Positions 17,747-27,349 are shown, counted from the first letter of the stretch. The stretch: 64,000 nucleotides of DNA from Terriglobia bacterium (GCA_020073705.1 JAIQES010000005.1:1-64000); one strand, 5' to 3'. Notes: generated by a model from the sequence alone, not told the origin. Program-made: numbers and translations.

Positions 17747-20700
17747 TCAGGTCACCACAAGGATGATCGACGTGTTCTGCGTTGTCCCACTGGACGGTGT
17801 TCCTATCACGGTGATCGGGTATGTGCCAGCTGGAGTTCCGTTCGGATTCACACCACCGCCTCCGCCGCTGCTTCCGCCGGAGCCGCCACAACCCGCCACA
17901 AGCAATACCAGTAACAGAGCTAGCACGCTAACAGGAATCAATGCTTGGACTCGGCGTCTGCGCAATGCCAACAGGGTCAAAATGGAAATCGCTAGCGCCA
18001 ACAGCGCCTCCCCCCACAAATTAAGGTGGAGAGGCCTGGTCGGCATCGCTGGGGTCACGGCCAACGTACGGGACGTCGTGGTGATGACCAAAGAAGCAGT
18101 CGAGTTCATACCCACTGACACAGGGGAACATGCCGCGCCGGTGGGTAATCCGGAACAAGTCAGCGCGTACGAGACATTTCCCGTATTCGTGATCGTGTAC
18201 GTCGCGGGTGACCCGGCAGCTGCGGTCTGGGAAGCTGGCAAACCACTCAAGACCGCCGGGTTCACTGTCAGTGTGAAATTCTGCGTTGCATCCGCTCCCA
18301 CTCCATTATGCGCGGTGATGATGATCGGATAACTGCCGCTAGTGCCTGCCGCAGGCGTGCCGGAGAGAACTCCTGCGGTACTCAGCGTGACCCCGCTTGG
18401 GAGTGCACCTAATTCAGAAAATGTTGACGCTGGCGTCCCCGTTGCCGTCGCTGTGAATGTCCCCGCCGTGCCCACCATAAAAGTCATGCTATTCGCGCTC
18501 GTGATCGCTGGCGCCTGATTTACCGTCAGAGCGAAGCTCTGCACGGCGTTCGTGCCAACCCCGTTGCTCGCGGCAAGAGTGATCGGGTAATGGCCACCGG
18601 TCCCTGCTGCTGGTGTCCCGGCAAGTACTCCGGTTGCAGCTGTGAAGGTCACACCTGACGGCAGCGCACCTGTCTCGCTGAGCGCTGGTGTTGGCACCCC
18701 TGTTGCCGTTAAGGTGAATGTCCCCGCTGTCCCCACCGCAAATGTCGTGTTGTTTGCGCTCGTGATCGCTGCCACCTGGTTCACTGTCAGCGTGAAATTC
18801 TGCGTCGCATCTGTTCCCGAACCGTTGTGTGCTGTGATCGTGATCGGGTAGGTGCCAGCGGTTCCTGGTGCAGGCTTGCCACTTAGAACTCCGCTTATAG
18901 CACCGAGCGTGACTCCTGTTGGGAGCGCGCCCGCTGCAGTAAACGTCGGTGCGGGTGAACCTGTCGCCATCACTGCGAATGATCCTTCTATGCCTACAGT
19001 AAAAGCGGCATTACTGCCGCTCGTTATCACGGCCGGCGAAGGTGCGGGGGTCGCATTAGTGATGTTCAGGACGGTCTTGCCACCAAGCAAGTCCGCACCT
19101 GTTTCAGGCGGACCAAACGGCGCCACCATGAAGTAATACTTCGTCCCCGCTGTCGCCGAAAACGTCAGCAAGGACTGCGTGTACTGACCGCCAGAAACGT
19201 CATCGTTACATGCCACGTTAGTGAGGCTCCCGGGTGTACCTATCCACACGGATAGCGTCGTATCGTAAGTGCTTCCGATTGTCGACACGGTGACTAAAGC
19301 GGTCCCTGTCGACGCGAGCGACCACCATACTGTCTTCGTCCGCGGATTTGTGCTTGGAGGCACAGCTGTCAATGCGCACGGAGGGGTTGGATCTGTGATT
19401 CCACCGGTGTCGGTGGTTGCCGCAGAATTGTCAACAGTGCCGGTGAAGTTGCTACTCGTGATGGCAATCGCATTGGCAATATTGTCGTTAACCGGCGGGG
19501 TGCCATTCACGGTAAAGGGCTGTGACGCGGAAGATTCCCCCGCCTTCGCCGCATTATCGGTGACAGTAACCGAGGCGATCGTTCCGTAGGCCACCAGTGT
19601 GTGCGAGATCGTCGCTTTGATTGATGTGGATGTTCCGCCGGACTGCATCGTGATACCCGCTGTAGAACCGTTCCAGAGAATCTGGGCATTGGTGGCAAAG
19701 TTGCTCCCGGTCGCAGTCAGCGTAAAGTCGGCCGAGCCTGCAGAGATGGACGTAGGGAAAACCGAACTTAGTATGGGGGACGACCCTGCGCCCGTGCTGA
19801 TGCTTGACCATGCGTTCACCAAATTCGTCACGTCAATTGTGCCCAGCCCCGTCGCCTGATCGTAGCCAAGTCCGGCGGTGAAGCCGATCGGGCTTCCATC
19901 AGGACAATCCTGGGTGCCCAATGTGCAAGAGCTTGCGTTATTCCACGTCGTGACATCGTGAAATGCTGTTGGCGAACTCGCAGCCAAGGGGTAAAGAATG
20001 TAGTTCACATTTCCCTGACCCGTTGAGCCTGTCTTCTGGTTGATTAGTGCCAGAATGCCCGCGAACGTCGGACCGCCGAACGAAGTGCCGCCATAAACCT
20101 GCATGTTGGTATTTGTATTGGATATTCGGAACCCGTTCGTACAGCCCGATACAAGTGGGTTCGTGCCTTGGACTTGCGAGCAGATCAGATAACCATCGTG
20201 ATTCGGCGATGCGTTCACTGAGATATCGGGGACATCGCGGACACCATCGGCCGGGACGCCAGTTCCAGTCTGCCACGAGGGTTTTCCAAATATTGAACTT
20301 GCTCCCCCACCTCCTGCCTCCAGCCCAATCGGAGGCGGGGCCGTGTCGTTCCAAGTCTTTTCTGGAATGTAAGAAATCGCGGAACCGTTACTGGAGTTAT
20401 TTGTGGTGTTCCAGTAGGTGCCATTCCCGTCATCGAATTCTGTGCCGCCGACCCCAGTCACATACGGCAGGCTGCCGGGGATGTCTACGTTGAGCCCAAG
20501 TTCGGCGGGATAGTTGTTTAATTCTCCGTCGCAGTCGGTGGCCCCGCCATCCCCAACAGAAGAAACAATCGTGATTCCCTGGGAATTCGCCTGCTGCGCC
20601 ATTGCAACGAACGAATTGATATTGGAAGCAGCAAATGTGGCCTCGCAGCCGCCATAGCTGATGCTGATTACAGGCGCGAGATTCTGTCCAATGGCGTATT

Positions 20701-21841
20701 GCAACGAGGTGAAGACATTTGGCGAGTACACGTAAATGATCGTGGCATTTCGCGCGACGGCCCCGGACCATTCGATATCCAGGCTTGCCTCTTGCACGTC
20801 ACCGTCGAGGACGCCCGGAGGCGTAACGTTCGGAACAGGGACCAGTTGAGGAGCATTGACTGGCAGTCCGGAAAGTGAACGAAATGTGGTGATATCGCTG
20901 GTCACAATACTCGTTTGCCCAACGATCACAATTTTCTGCCCGGTCCCGTCTATTGGCGGACTGCTGGCGTAGAGTGGCTTGAGATCGTAAATCGTCGCAA
21001 AATCGTCGGGCGCTATATAGTGACTGACTCTATTGCTGTCTGTAAAATTCGGCTGCACAGAACTGACTCCGCTTTTCTTGATCGCCCGTGGCTTTACAGG
21101 ATAATTGTTGAGGCCGCGAAACCCGAGCACCAAACCCGCCAATGCGGCAGGGACTGAAGGTTCTGCAGAATTTGCATAAAATGTCTTTCCATTTGCAGCG
21201 TAGTTGTGAATCTCCGTATGGAAAGCGGATTCTACCTGCGCGGCCGTGCCACCAAAAACGATCCACGTCCGGCTGGGTGGAGTTTCCACCACGGCGAACC
21301 CCTGAGCTTGCAGCCAGGTTGAAACCTTGGTCAGATCGCTTTGTGTGACGCCGAATCGGTCGGCATATTGCGCTGGGGTGAGCCACTGATGAAAGCTTGG
21401 CGATGTGGGATTCTGCTGCGCGGCCAAAAGCGCATTGAGGTCGGCCTGCTGCGCGGCCGTCGGCTGGAACATCATCGTGATACGTTCGAGCTTGAATGAA
21501 GGATCGACCTTGCCATGGTCATTCTGTGGCCGCGCCTGCGGATGCAGATTTCCTGAAACAACACTCATCTTGCTTTCATCGATCTGCGTCGTAATACGCG
21601 TCTGCGCGGAGCTGCCTTGCGCGGATGCTTGCCTCGGCATGGCAACCAGGAGCGCCCCCACCAGAAGGCCGCTCAACCAGGGGTGTTTGCGGCGCGCAAA
21701 ATTCCTGACTAGGCCGCACCATCTCCGTAGTACGCTGCCATCCTGCTGAATGTGGTTCTGAACATGCGTATAGCCTGTAACAGCCACAGTTTTTCTCACC
21801 GTTCCCTCAGATCCCAGATGTATATGGCTCTTCCGGGACAT
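17747..21841 (-). CDS. Kumamolisin-type S53 serine-carboxyl protease with Ig-repeat tail
   Basis: About 1364 residues. After an N-terminal hydrophobic export signal (LLVGALLVAMPRQASAQ) come a pro-kumamolisin activation domain (about 95-250) and a sedolisin catalytic domain. The catalytic Glu351 and Asp355 lie in QEASLDIEW, the oxyanion Asp431 in SVGDGGATD and the nucleophile Ser587 in GGTSFGGP. Following these are an IPT/TIG-like region, a beta-sandwich, three 85-87-residue Ig-like repeats and a hydrophobic C-terminus with RRRR. Sedolisins are acid-active endopeptidases, apt for an acid-soil bacterium. ATG 21841 is preferred; GTG at 21862 is also in frame. It probably remains cell-associated through its tail (inference). 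Confidence 0.9.
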   Translation of the reverse strand: MSRKSHIHLGSEGTVRKTVAVTGYTHVQNHIQQDGSVLRRWCGLVRNFARRKHPWLSGLLVGALLVAMPRQASAQGSSAQTRITTQIDESKMSVVSGNLHPQARPQNDHGKVDPSFKLERITMMFQPTAAQQADLNALLAAQQNPTSPSFHQWLTPAQYADRFGVTQSDLTKVSTWLQAQGFAVVETPPSRTWIVFGGTAAQVESAFHTEIHNYAANGKTFYANSAEPSVPAALAGLVLGFRGLNNYPVKPRAIKKSGVSSVQPNFTDSNRVSHYIAPDDFATIYDLKPLYASSPPIDGTGQKIVIVGQTSIVTSDITTFRSLSGLPVNAPQLVPVPNVTPPGVLDGDVQEASLDIEWSGAVARNATIIYVYSPNVFTSLQYAIGQNLAPVISISYGGCEATFAASNINSFVAMAQQANSQGITIVSSVGDGGATDCDGELNNYPAELGLNVDIPGSLPYVTGVGGTEFDDGNGTYWNTTNNSSNGSAISYIPEKTWNDTAPPPIGLEAGGGGASSIFGKPSWQTGTGVPADGVRDVPDISVNASPNHDGYLICSQVQGTNPLVSGCTNGFRISNTNTNMQVYGGTSFGGPTFAGILALINQKTGSTGQGNVNYILYPLAASSPTAFHDVTTWNNASSCTLGTQDCPDGSPIGFTAGLGYDQATGLGTIDVTNLVNAWSSISTGAGSSPILSSVFPTSISAGSADFTLTATGSNFATNAQILWNGSTAGITMQSGGTSTSIKATISHTLVAYGTIASVTVTDNAAKAGESSASQPFTVNGTPPVNDNIANAIAITSSNFTGTVDNSAATTDTGGITDPTPPCALTAVPPSTNPRTKTVWWSLASTGTALVTVSTIGSTYDTTLSVWIGTPGSLTNVACNDDVSGGQYTQSLLTFSATAGTKYYFMVAPFGPPETGADLLGGKTVLNITNATPAPSPAVITSGSNAAFTVGIEGSFAVMATGSPAPTFTAAGALPTGVTLGAISGVLSGKPAPGTAGTYPITITAHNGSGTDATQNFTLTVNQVAAITSANNTTFAVGTAGTFTLTATGVPTPALSETGALPSGVTFTAATGVLAGTPAAGTGGHYPITLAASNGVGTNAVQSFALTVNQAPAITSANSMTFMVGTAGTFTATATGTPASTFSELGALPSGVTLSTAGVLSGTPAAGTSGSYPIIITAHNGVGADATQNFTLTVNPAVLSGLPASQTAAAGSPATYTITNTGNVSYALTCSGLPTGAACSPVSVGMNSTASLVITTTSRTLAVTPAMPTRPLHLNLWGEALLALAISILTLLALRRRRVQALIPVSVLALLLVLLVAGCGGSGGSSGGGGGVNPNGTPAGTYPITVIGTPSSGTTQNTSIILVVT
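18251..19027. repeat. Three tandem Ig-like coding repeats
   Basis: Units at 18251-18505, 18506-18766 and 18767-19027 encode 85, 87 and 87 residues, each starting with ITS and containing GALP(S/T)GVT, GVL(S/A)G and a terminal LTVN. They are clearly paralogous at protein level and partly alike in DNA. This is internal duplication within the protease gene, of the putative-Ig (He_PIG) type. Confidence 0.85.
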
Positions 21842-22000
21842 CGCCCGGAAGGAAAGTACCACCCAATAATCAACTTCGTTGGATGCAGGATTTGGTTCCA
21901 GGTTTTCTCATAGAATTGGGACCCCAAAGTCCCAAGCCTCTCTGTTCACAGGATACTCCCGTTGCTGGAAAAGATTCCATGCAGTGTGCTGAAGGTGTGA

Positions 22001-22378
22001 CTAGCCGTCGGACGGCTTCCAGTCTGGGGAGGGGAAGGAAATCTGCCAGAAAGAAAGCGACGGTTTGCTGAATTCGATGGGAATCAGATACCCCTCGGCG
22101 CTCTCGCGCGGGGCACGTGTGACGCGTGCGCTGGTGCGTTCGCCGGTGCGGTCGTTGAGGATTTCGAGTTTGGTCTCGGCATCGAGCGGGCGCGGACAAA
22201 ACACCATTGCGCCGTGGATGTTGACAGCAACGGTATGAGCAACCACGGTGATCTTTTGGCCTGACATGGTTATTTCCAACGTGACAGGCATACGGATGAT
22301 GACGCGCTGGCTGCGACGCCTCTCTTCTCCGGCCAGAACTGGTGTCGCCGGGTCCGGCTGCCCTTTGCTGCGGGTCAT
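22001..22378 (-). CDS. PilZ-domain protein
   Basis: 125 residues. The arginine-rich EERRRSQRVIIRMPV near the N-terminus corresponds to the RxxxR c-di-GMP contact of PilZ domains, followed by a beta-barrel-like alternation. The second PilZ motif (D/N-x-S-x-x-G) is only approximated by NIHGAM, so nucleotide binding is uncertain. Its start overlaps the stop of the upstream PilZ-like gene by four bases (ATGA), so both are translated together. The neighbouring genes give no clue to the output. Confidence 0.7.
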   Translation of the reverse strand: MTRSKGQPDPATPVLAGEERRRSQRVIIRMPVTLEITMSGQKITVVAHTVAVNIHGAMVFCPRPLDAETKLEILNDRTGERTSARVTRAPRESAEGYLIPIEFSKPSLSFWQISFPSPDWKPSDG

Positions 22379-22752
22379 AGATCAAGCCCCCAAAAGCCCA
22401 TCTCCGGATTGATCAACTCGATCCCCAATTCCCAACCTTCGGCCCTCTCATTCCCGCGCCAGACAATGACGGCCGGATTGGCTTGGCGGCTCACAAGATT
22501 GGTAACCTGAATACGCTGGTCTATCTCGAGATTCTGCGGTAGCACCACCAGGCACCCGTAAGGTCCAACCACGCGCGTTTGCGCTTCCCCGCGGCGGGTC
22601 TCGCCGCAAGCGTCCCATTCGACGATGATGGGAACGCGTGAATTCACCCGCACGCCCCGACGCTTCTCCCGACCGGACGGAGAAGTGTTTTTGGCACTTA
22701 TGCCACTCGCGCCCGGATGACGCGGGACAGGCACTGTCCGAAATTTGACCAT
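22375..22752 (-). CDS. PilZ-like protein, first gene of the pair
   Basis: 125 residues with REKRRGVRVNSRVPIIVEW, matching the N-terminal arginine motif and first strand of PilZ domains, then a beta-rich body ending in ELGIELINPEMGFWGLDL. The second motif is degenerate (VVGPYGCLVV), so this copy probably does not bind c-di-GMP in the canonical manner. It overlaps the next PilZ gene by four bases; together they may form a heteromeric unit (inference). Start ATG 22752. Confidence 0.6.
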   Translation of the reverse strand: MVKFRTVPVPRHPGASGISAKNTSPSGREKRRGVRVNSRVPIIVEWDACGETRRGEAQTRVVGPYGCLVVLPQNLEIDQRIQVTNLVSRQANPAVIVWRGNERAEGWELGIELINPEMGFWGLDL

Positions 22753-22995
22753 TAAAACCCCTCAGAAGACACAGGGAATGCCTTTAAGACCACCGAGAGA
22801 AAGCCTGCCCCGTGCCTGCAATAATGCTAGAAGAGGGTCATAAGGGCGTCAATGGTACTGTTCCACAATCGACAGCGGCGGGTAGAATCGGACTTCCGGC
22901 CTTCAACAAAATTCAAGACCTCTGCTATCGAAAATTTGCCGTGTAGCCGCTATCATGTTCCAGCTTTCGAGTCAGACGACATGAGAGGTGATTCG

Positions 22996-23712
22996 ATGGA
23001 TACAGTGCGCACGGAGGATGTCACGCTTCACGTAGCGGACGGCACGACGATGAATTCCTGCGTCGCGGCCCCGGCCGGCGGCGGAAAACTGCCGGGCTTG
23101 CTCGTCTTTCAGGAAGCCTTTGGCGTGAATTCACACATTCGAGATGTCACGCAACGTTTCGCCAAGGCCGGGTACGTGGCCATCGCCCCTGAACTGTTTC
23201 ATCGCACGGGACCCGGTTTCGAAGGAGACTACAATAATTTTCCGGCCTGCATGCCGCACATGCAGGCGCTGACTCCGGACGGCTTGACTCAGGATGCGCA
23301 GGCGGCGTTTGACTGGCTACAGAAAAATCCGCGCGTGCTGCCAAACCGCACCGCCAGCGTGGGCTTCTGCATGGGCGGGCGCACCTCGTTTCTTGCAAAT
23401 TCAGTCCTCCCCTTGCAAGCGGCGATCTCGTTTTACGGCGGCGGCATTGCTCCTGCTCTGTTGCCGCGCGCGCCTCAAATTCATGCTCCCATGCTTTTCT
23501 TCTGGGGCGGCTTGGACAGCCACATCCCGCAGGACCAGGTCCGCGCTGTGATCGACGCCATGCGGCAAGCGAAGAAACCATTCGTGAATGTCGAATTCTC
23601 GGACGCGGATCACGGATTCTTTTGCGACGCTCGCGCAAGCTACAAGGAAACAGCGGCAAAGCAGGCGTGGGACCTCTCACTAAGATTTCTCGCCACCTAC
23701 GTCAAGAGCTGA
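22996..23712 (+). CDS. Dienelactone hydrolase family protein
   Basis: 238 residues of the alpha/beta hydrolase dienelactone-hydrolase family. The triad is visible as Cys115 in GFCMGG, Asp164 in GGLDSHIP and His196 in DADHGFF, in the expected order and spacing. The cysteine nucleophile distinguishes it from serine esterases. Family members cleave dienelactones in chlorocatechol degradation, but most genomic members, including this isolated gene, have unknown natural substrates. Start ATG 22996 is chosen because AGAGGTGA lies just upstream; another ATG at 22981 and a longer frame to 22852 exist. No signal peptide, so cytoplasmic. Confidence 0.88.
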   Translation: MDTVRTEDVTLHVADGTTMNSCVAAPAGGGKLPGLLVFQEAFGVNSHIRDVTQRFAKAGYVAIAPELFHRTGPGFEGDYNNFPACMPHMQALTPDGLTQDAQAAFDWLQKNPRVLPNRTASVGFCMGGRTSFLANSVLPLQAAISFYGGGIAPALLPRAPQIHAPMLFFWGGLDSHIPQDQVRAVIDAMRQAKKPFVNVEFSDADHGFFCDARASYKETAAKQAWDLSLRFLATYVKS

Positions 23713-23791
23713 ATCGGAACCGGCGGGAAACTATTCCCTGCCCTCGCAAGTAGATTTAGTTGCTCTAAGACGAAAGAGGAATTGGAATCCG

Positions 23792-25369
23792 TCAACCGCG
23801 CCCCGGACGCGGCGTGACCGGAATCATCCGGCCCTTTTCCAACGTAAACGCACTGCCGCGCCACTCAATCTGGTTCATGCTGAAGCTCGCCAGCCAGACA
23901 AAAAACGAAAGCAGGTCGCGCACTGGCAGCAGCCAGAACCGTTGCCGCAAGACAGGGTCGCGCAGCCCCCAGACGCCCACCACCCACGCCATCGCAAACC
24001 GCAGAGCGAAGTATGCGCCCAGATACGCCGCTGCCGTGGCCCCTGACGGGGCTAAACAGGCTGCCGCAATCGCCCACGGCAGCCCGTGCGTGAACAACAT
24101 GCCAAAGTGGCCGCCGGGACGGATATTACGGATTCCAATCGCCCAACGCAATTCGTGCCGCAGATACGCGCCCAGAGTCTGCGACGGAAAGGCCATCTGC
24201 ACCGGCTCGGGCAGCAGTTCGATGCGGTAGCCGCGGCCGGCAATGCGCCGGCCCAGTTCGTAGTCGTCCGAGTGCAGGTCCACCAACGCCTCGAAGCCGC
24301 CGATTTCCGCCAGGCGCTGCTTCGTCGTGGCCATCGTCGAGCCCATCATGAACTTGATGCCTTCGAGTTCTCGCGCCACCAGAGCTGCGCCGCAAAACGC
24401 CGCGGACGAGCCGACGCAGTCCATCGCGGCAACGAATTGCAGGTTATCGTCGCCCCGGTAAAGCGCCGTCACACCGCCGACCTTGGAATCACGAAATATC
24501 CCCGCGATGCTGCGCAGATATCCCGGCTCGACGCGCACATCGCTATCCGTGATCACCAGCAGGTCGTGCCGCGCCTCGCGTGCCAGCCGGCAAAGGTTTG
24601 AAACCTTGCTGTTCGGCCCGAGCTGTTCCGCCACCACGACCAGCCGGATCGGACGCCCGGGAAAATCCGCGATAAGCTTCCGCACGACGGGCACGACAGG
24701 GTCCTCGCTATCTGCAACTGCAAATAGAATTTCGAATTCGGGATATTCCTGCCGGCAGAAGCTCGCAAAATTTTCGTATGCGTGGAGATCAAGCCCGCGC
24801 ACAGGCTTCAGCACGCTGATCGGGGGAGTAGTAGTTCCGGCAGGAAGCGCCGCCTGGGGAGAAATACGATGCGCCACACCGAAAAATCGCCACGCGGAGT
24901 AGATGCCCACGATGTAATAGAACAGCGGGCCGAGCGCCAGCGCGAGAATCGCCCAGCGAACAACGGTAAATATCGAAGGCCAGTGCGGAGACGCCGGCAG
25001 ATCGTCGGCCCACGCCATGGCCACGCCGAAGCAGATCAACAGAATTCCAGCCCAGCGCGTCGCGTTCAACCGCTCGCCCAGGAAAATCTTCGCGCCGAAC
25101 GCGCCCGCCACATAAGCCAGCGACGTCGCAGGAATGACAAAACTTACCGGAAACCACGACAGCATGGCCAGAAATGAAAAGAACGACGCCGTCATCAGCA
25201 GCACGCCCAACCAGAGCCAGTTCACGCGGAGCGCGCGCAGAACGAAGGATGCAATCGCGCGCGGGCGGAAATCGTGCACCTCGCCCAGCAGCTTCATCGC
25301 GTGCGTCAGGCAGAGCTCTCCACCTACGCCCGTCAGCACCACGAAAGTAAGGACAAAGGCTGTGCGCAT
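23792..25369 (-). CDS. hpnI: HpnI-like glycosyltransferase fused to an N-terminal SMR/EamA-type membrane module
   Basis: 525 residues. Residues 1-120 form four helices with the drug/metabolite-transporter half signature (FVIPATSLAYVAGAFGAKIFLGE, then RWAGILLICFGV). Residues 135-160 are a further helix, and 180-420 are a GT21 glycosyltransferase: VLKPVRGLD, the metal-binding D275-S-D277, D368/D369, and the RW pair at 408-409. C-terminal helices follow. HpnI transfers GlcNAc to bacteriohopanetetrol; the assignment is supported by adjacency to hpnJ. Usual HpnI proteins are about 380 residues without the N-terminal module, so this is a fusion. Start ATG 25369 lies one base after the stop of the preceding gene, implying coupling. 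Confidence 0.8.
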   Translation of the reverse strand: MRTAFVLTFVVLTGVGGELCLTHAMKLLGEVHDFRPRAIASFVLRALRVNWLWLGVLLMTASFFSFLAMLSWFPVSFVIPATSLAYVAGAFGAKIFLGERLNATRWAGILLICFGVAMAWADDLPASPHWPSIFTVVRWAILALALGPLFYYIVGIYSAWRFFGVAHRISPQAALPAGTTTPPISVLKPVRGLDLHAYENFASFCRQEYPEFEILFAVADSEDPVVPVVRKLIADFPGRPIRLVVVAEQLGPNSKVSNLCRLAREARHDLLVITDSDVRVEPGYLRSIAGIFRDSKVGGVTALYRGDDNLQFVAAMDCVGSSAAFCGAALVARELEGIKFMMGSTMATTKQRLAEIGGFEALVDLHSDDYELGRRIAGRGYRIELLPEPVQMAFPSQTLGAYLRHELRWAIGIRNIRPGGHFGMLFTHGLPWAIAAACLAPSGATAAAYLGAYFALRFAMAWVVGVWGLRDPVLRQRFWLLPVRDLLSFFVWLASFSMNQIEWRGSAFTLEKGRMIPVTPRPGRG

Positions 25370-25370
25370 G

Positions 25371-25805
25371 TCAGCTCGATCTTGCCGGCTCAGTGGTGCG
25401 TTGCGGAGTGCGGTTGATTAAGAGAACTCCCAGGAAAATCAGGAGGATTCCGATCCAGCGCGCCACCGAAACATTTTCACCCAGAAATAAATATGCAAGC
25501 AGGGGCACCAGCGCATACGCGATCGCAGAAAACGGCATCACGAAGCTGTAATCGGCCCAGGACAGCACCAACATATGGCAAACCATGAACAGCAGCATGA
25601 GCGCGATGCCCAGCCAAACCGTTCCGCTCGACAAAACACGCACCGCGCCAGCCTCAATCGCCGCCAGATGCGAAATATCCAGATCGCCGACGTCCTTCAT
25701 TCCTTTGCTGAGGACTGTGTTACCGACCGACCCGAGGAAAACGAGCAGGAACAGCAGCACGTAGGTCTTGGTCTTGCGGATTTTGGCGGAGGTCATTTCG
25801 GACAC
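25371..25805 (-). CDS. Small four-helix SMR/EamA-like membrane protein
   Basis: 144 residues with four predicted helices and no other domain. The segment YSFVMPFSAIAYALVPLLAY, followed by LGE and ARWIGILLIFLGV, is plainly related to the N-terminal module of the neighbouring HpnI fusion. Size and layout resemble ArnE/ArnF and EmrE-type half transporters, which work as dimers. It sits between hpnJ and hpnI in the same operon, one base from the hpnI start. A role in flipping a hopanoid glycolipid or its precursor is inferred from context only. Confidence 0.7.
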   Translation of the reverse strand: MSEMTSAKIRKTKTYVLLFLLVFLGSVGNTVLSKGMKDVGDLDISHLAAIEAGAVRVLSSGTVWLGIALMLLFMVCHMLVLSWADYSFVMPFSAIAYALVPLLAYLFLGENVSVARWIGILLIFLGVLLINRTPQRTTEPARSS

Positions 25806-25864
25806 AGTGCTACACAGGCGAACACGAGATCAAGTGTGCCAATCCGGGGAACCTGGTTTGCTCG

Positions 25865-27349
25865 TTAGTCACCGGCACTCGAGGCGGAAATCGTCGCTGC
25901 CGTCTGGGCCATTTCGCGCGCCGTCGCCTTGCGTTCGTGCAAGAACTTGAAGAATTCGACGCCCTCGCGGAGCCGCCGCTTCATCACTTCGGGGTTACGC
26001 AGCATGCCGCCGAACAGCGAGAACATTTTCCTCGGACGGAAATAGAACTTACGGTAGAACTCTTCGACCGAATTGAAGATGACGGTCGAATTCAGGCCGG
26101 GATAATTCAGCGCCGCGGTTTGGATCCCATGGGTATCCACCATCTCGCCGGTCTGGATTTGCAACCAGCCCTGTTCCTGCGCTTGCCGATAGAGCTCCGT
26201 GCCCGGATACGGCGCCGCGAGGGAAACCTGAATCGTTTCCGGGTCGATGTCGCAAGCGAACTTGATCGTCTCTCGGATCGTTTCTGGCGTCTCGCCCGGG
26301 AGGCCGAGAATGAACGTGCCGTGGATCGTGATGCCGAGATCCTTTGCGTTACGCGAAAACTCGCGCGCAATGTCCAAGCGAATCCCCTTCTTAATGTTGT
26401 TCAGAATTTGCTGATCCCCGGACTCGTACCCGACCAGGAGAAGACGGAGACCGTTGTCCTTCAGGATTTCGAGCGTCTTGCGCGGCACGTTGGCTTTCGC
26501 GTTGCACGACCACGTCAGCCCAATCTTTCCCAGACGCCGCGCGATTTCTTCGGCGCGAGGCAGATCGTCGGTGAACGTGTCGTCGTCGAAAAAGAATTCG
26601 CGCACTTGCGGGAAATGTTTCTTCGCGAGAGCCATTTCGTTCGCGACGTTGTCCGCGCTGCGCACGCGATAGCGGTGCCCGCCCAGCGTCTGTGGCCATA
26701 GGCAGAACGTGCACTTCGAGCGGCATCCGCGCCCGGTATAAAGCGACACGTAGGGGTGCTGCAGATAGCCGATGAAGTAGTTTTCAATCGTCAGGTCGCG
26801 CTTATAGACGTCCACGACAAACGGCAAGTCATCCATGTTCTCAATCGTGGGCCGGGGCGGAGTGAACGTCACACGTCCGTTGTCCCGGTAGGCGACCCCC
26901 CCGACGTCCTTCAGCGGCTTACGCGCCGCAATCTCCGCGCAGGTATAGTCAAATTCCCCGACCGCAACCCAGTCCACCGCCGGCGCGGCATTCATGGATT
27001 GCAGCGGCAGAACACCTACGTGCGCGCCGACCATGCCCACCATGATTTTCGGGTTCACTTCCTTGAGGTGCGCGGCAAACTTCGCATCGTTGGCAAACGA
27101 TGGCGTACTGGTGTGCAGTACGGCTAGCTCATAGTCATTTGCGAGGGGGGCCACCTGTTCAACCGTCAGCCCATCCGGAGGAGCGTCAATCAGCCGGCTG
27201 CCGGGAACCATCGCCGCCGGCTGCGCCAGCCACGTCGGGTACCAGAACGACTTGATCTCACGCCGCGCCTGGTAGCGAGCGCCAGCCCCGCCGTCAAAAC
27301 CCTCATAGCTCGGCGGATTCAAAAACAATGTCTTCATCACTTCGGGCAT
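25865..27349 (-). CDS. hpnJ: Hopanoid biosynthesis radical SAM protein HpnJ
   Basis: 494 residues. The N-terminus MKTLFLNPPSYEGFDGG and SFWYPTWLAQPAAMVPGS are characteristic of HpnJ. A B12-binding-like Rossmann region (about 50-145) is followed by the radical SAM core with cysteines C209, C213 and C216 in the CX3CX2C cluster motif. HpnJ converts the N-linked glucosamine of a bacteriohopanetetrol intermediate into the cyclitol ether, downstream of HpnI and HpnK. HpnK is not in this window. The start is ATG 27349 (MPEVMKTL); ATG 27337 is nearly equivalent. It heads an operon with the small membrane protein and hpnI. Confidence 0.9.
   Translation of the reverse strand: MPEVMKTLFLNPPSYEGFDGGAGARYQARREIKSFWYPTWLAQPAAMVPGSRLIDAPPDGLTVEQVAPLANDYELAVLHTSTPSFANDAKFAAHLKEVNPKIMVGMVGAHVGVLPLQSMNAAPAVDWVAVGEFDYTCAEIAARKPLKDVGGVAYRDNGRVTFTPPRPTIENMDDLPFVVDVYKRDLTIENYFIGYLQHPYVSLYTGRGCRSKCTFCLWPQTLGGHRYRVRSADNVANEMALAKKHFPQVREFFFDDDTFTDDLPRAEEIARRLGKIGLTWSCNAKANVPRKTLEILKDNGLRLLLVGYESGDQQILNNIKKGIRLDIAREFSRNAKDLGITIHGTFILGLPGETPETIRETIKFACDIDPETIQVSLAAPYPGTELYRQAQEQGWLQIQTGEMVDTHGIQTAALNYPGLNSTVIFNSVEEFYRKFYFRPRKMFSLFGGMLRNPEVMKRRLREGVEFFKFLHERKATAREMAQTAATISASSAGD

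Noticed and set aside
18251-19027. Regularly spaced repeats resembling an array
   Set aside because: The units are about 260 bp, in frame and encode Ig-like domains; they are not CRISPR repeats.
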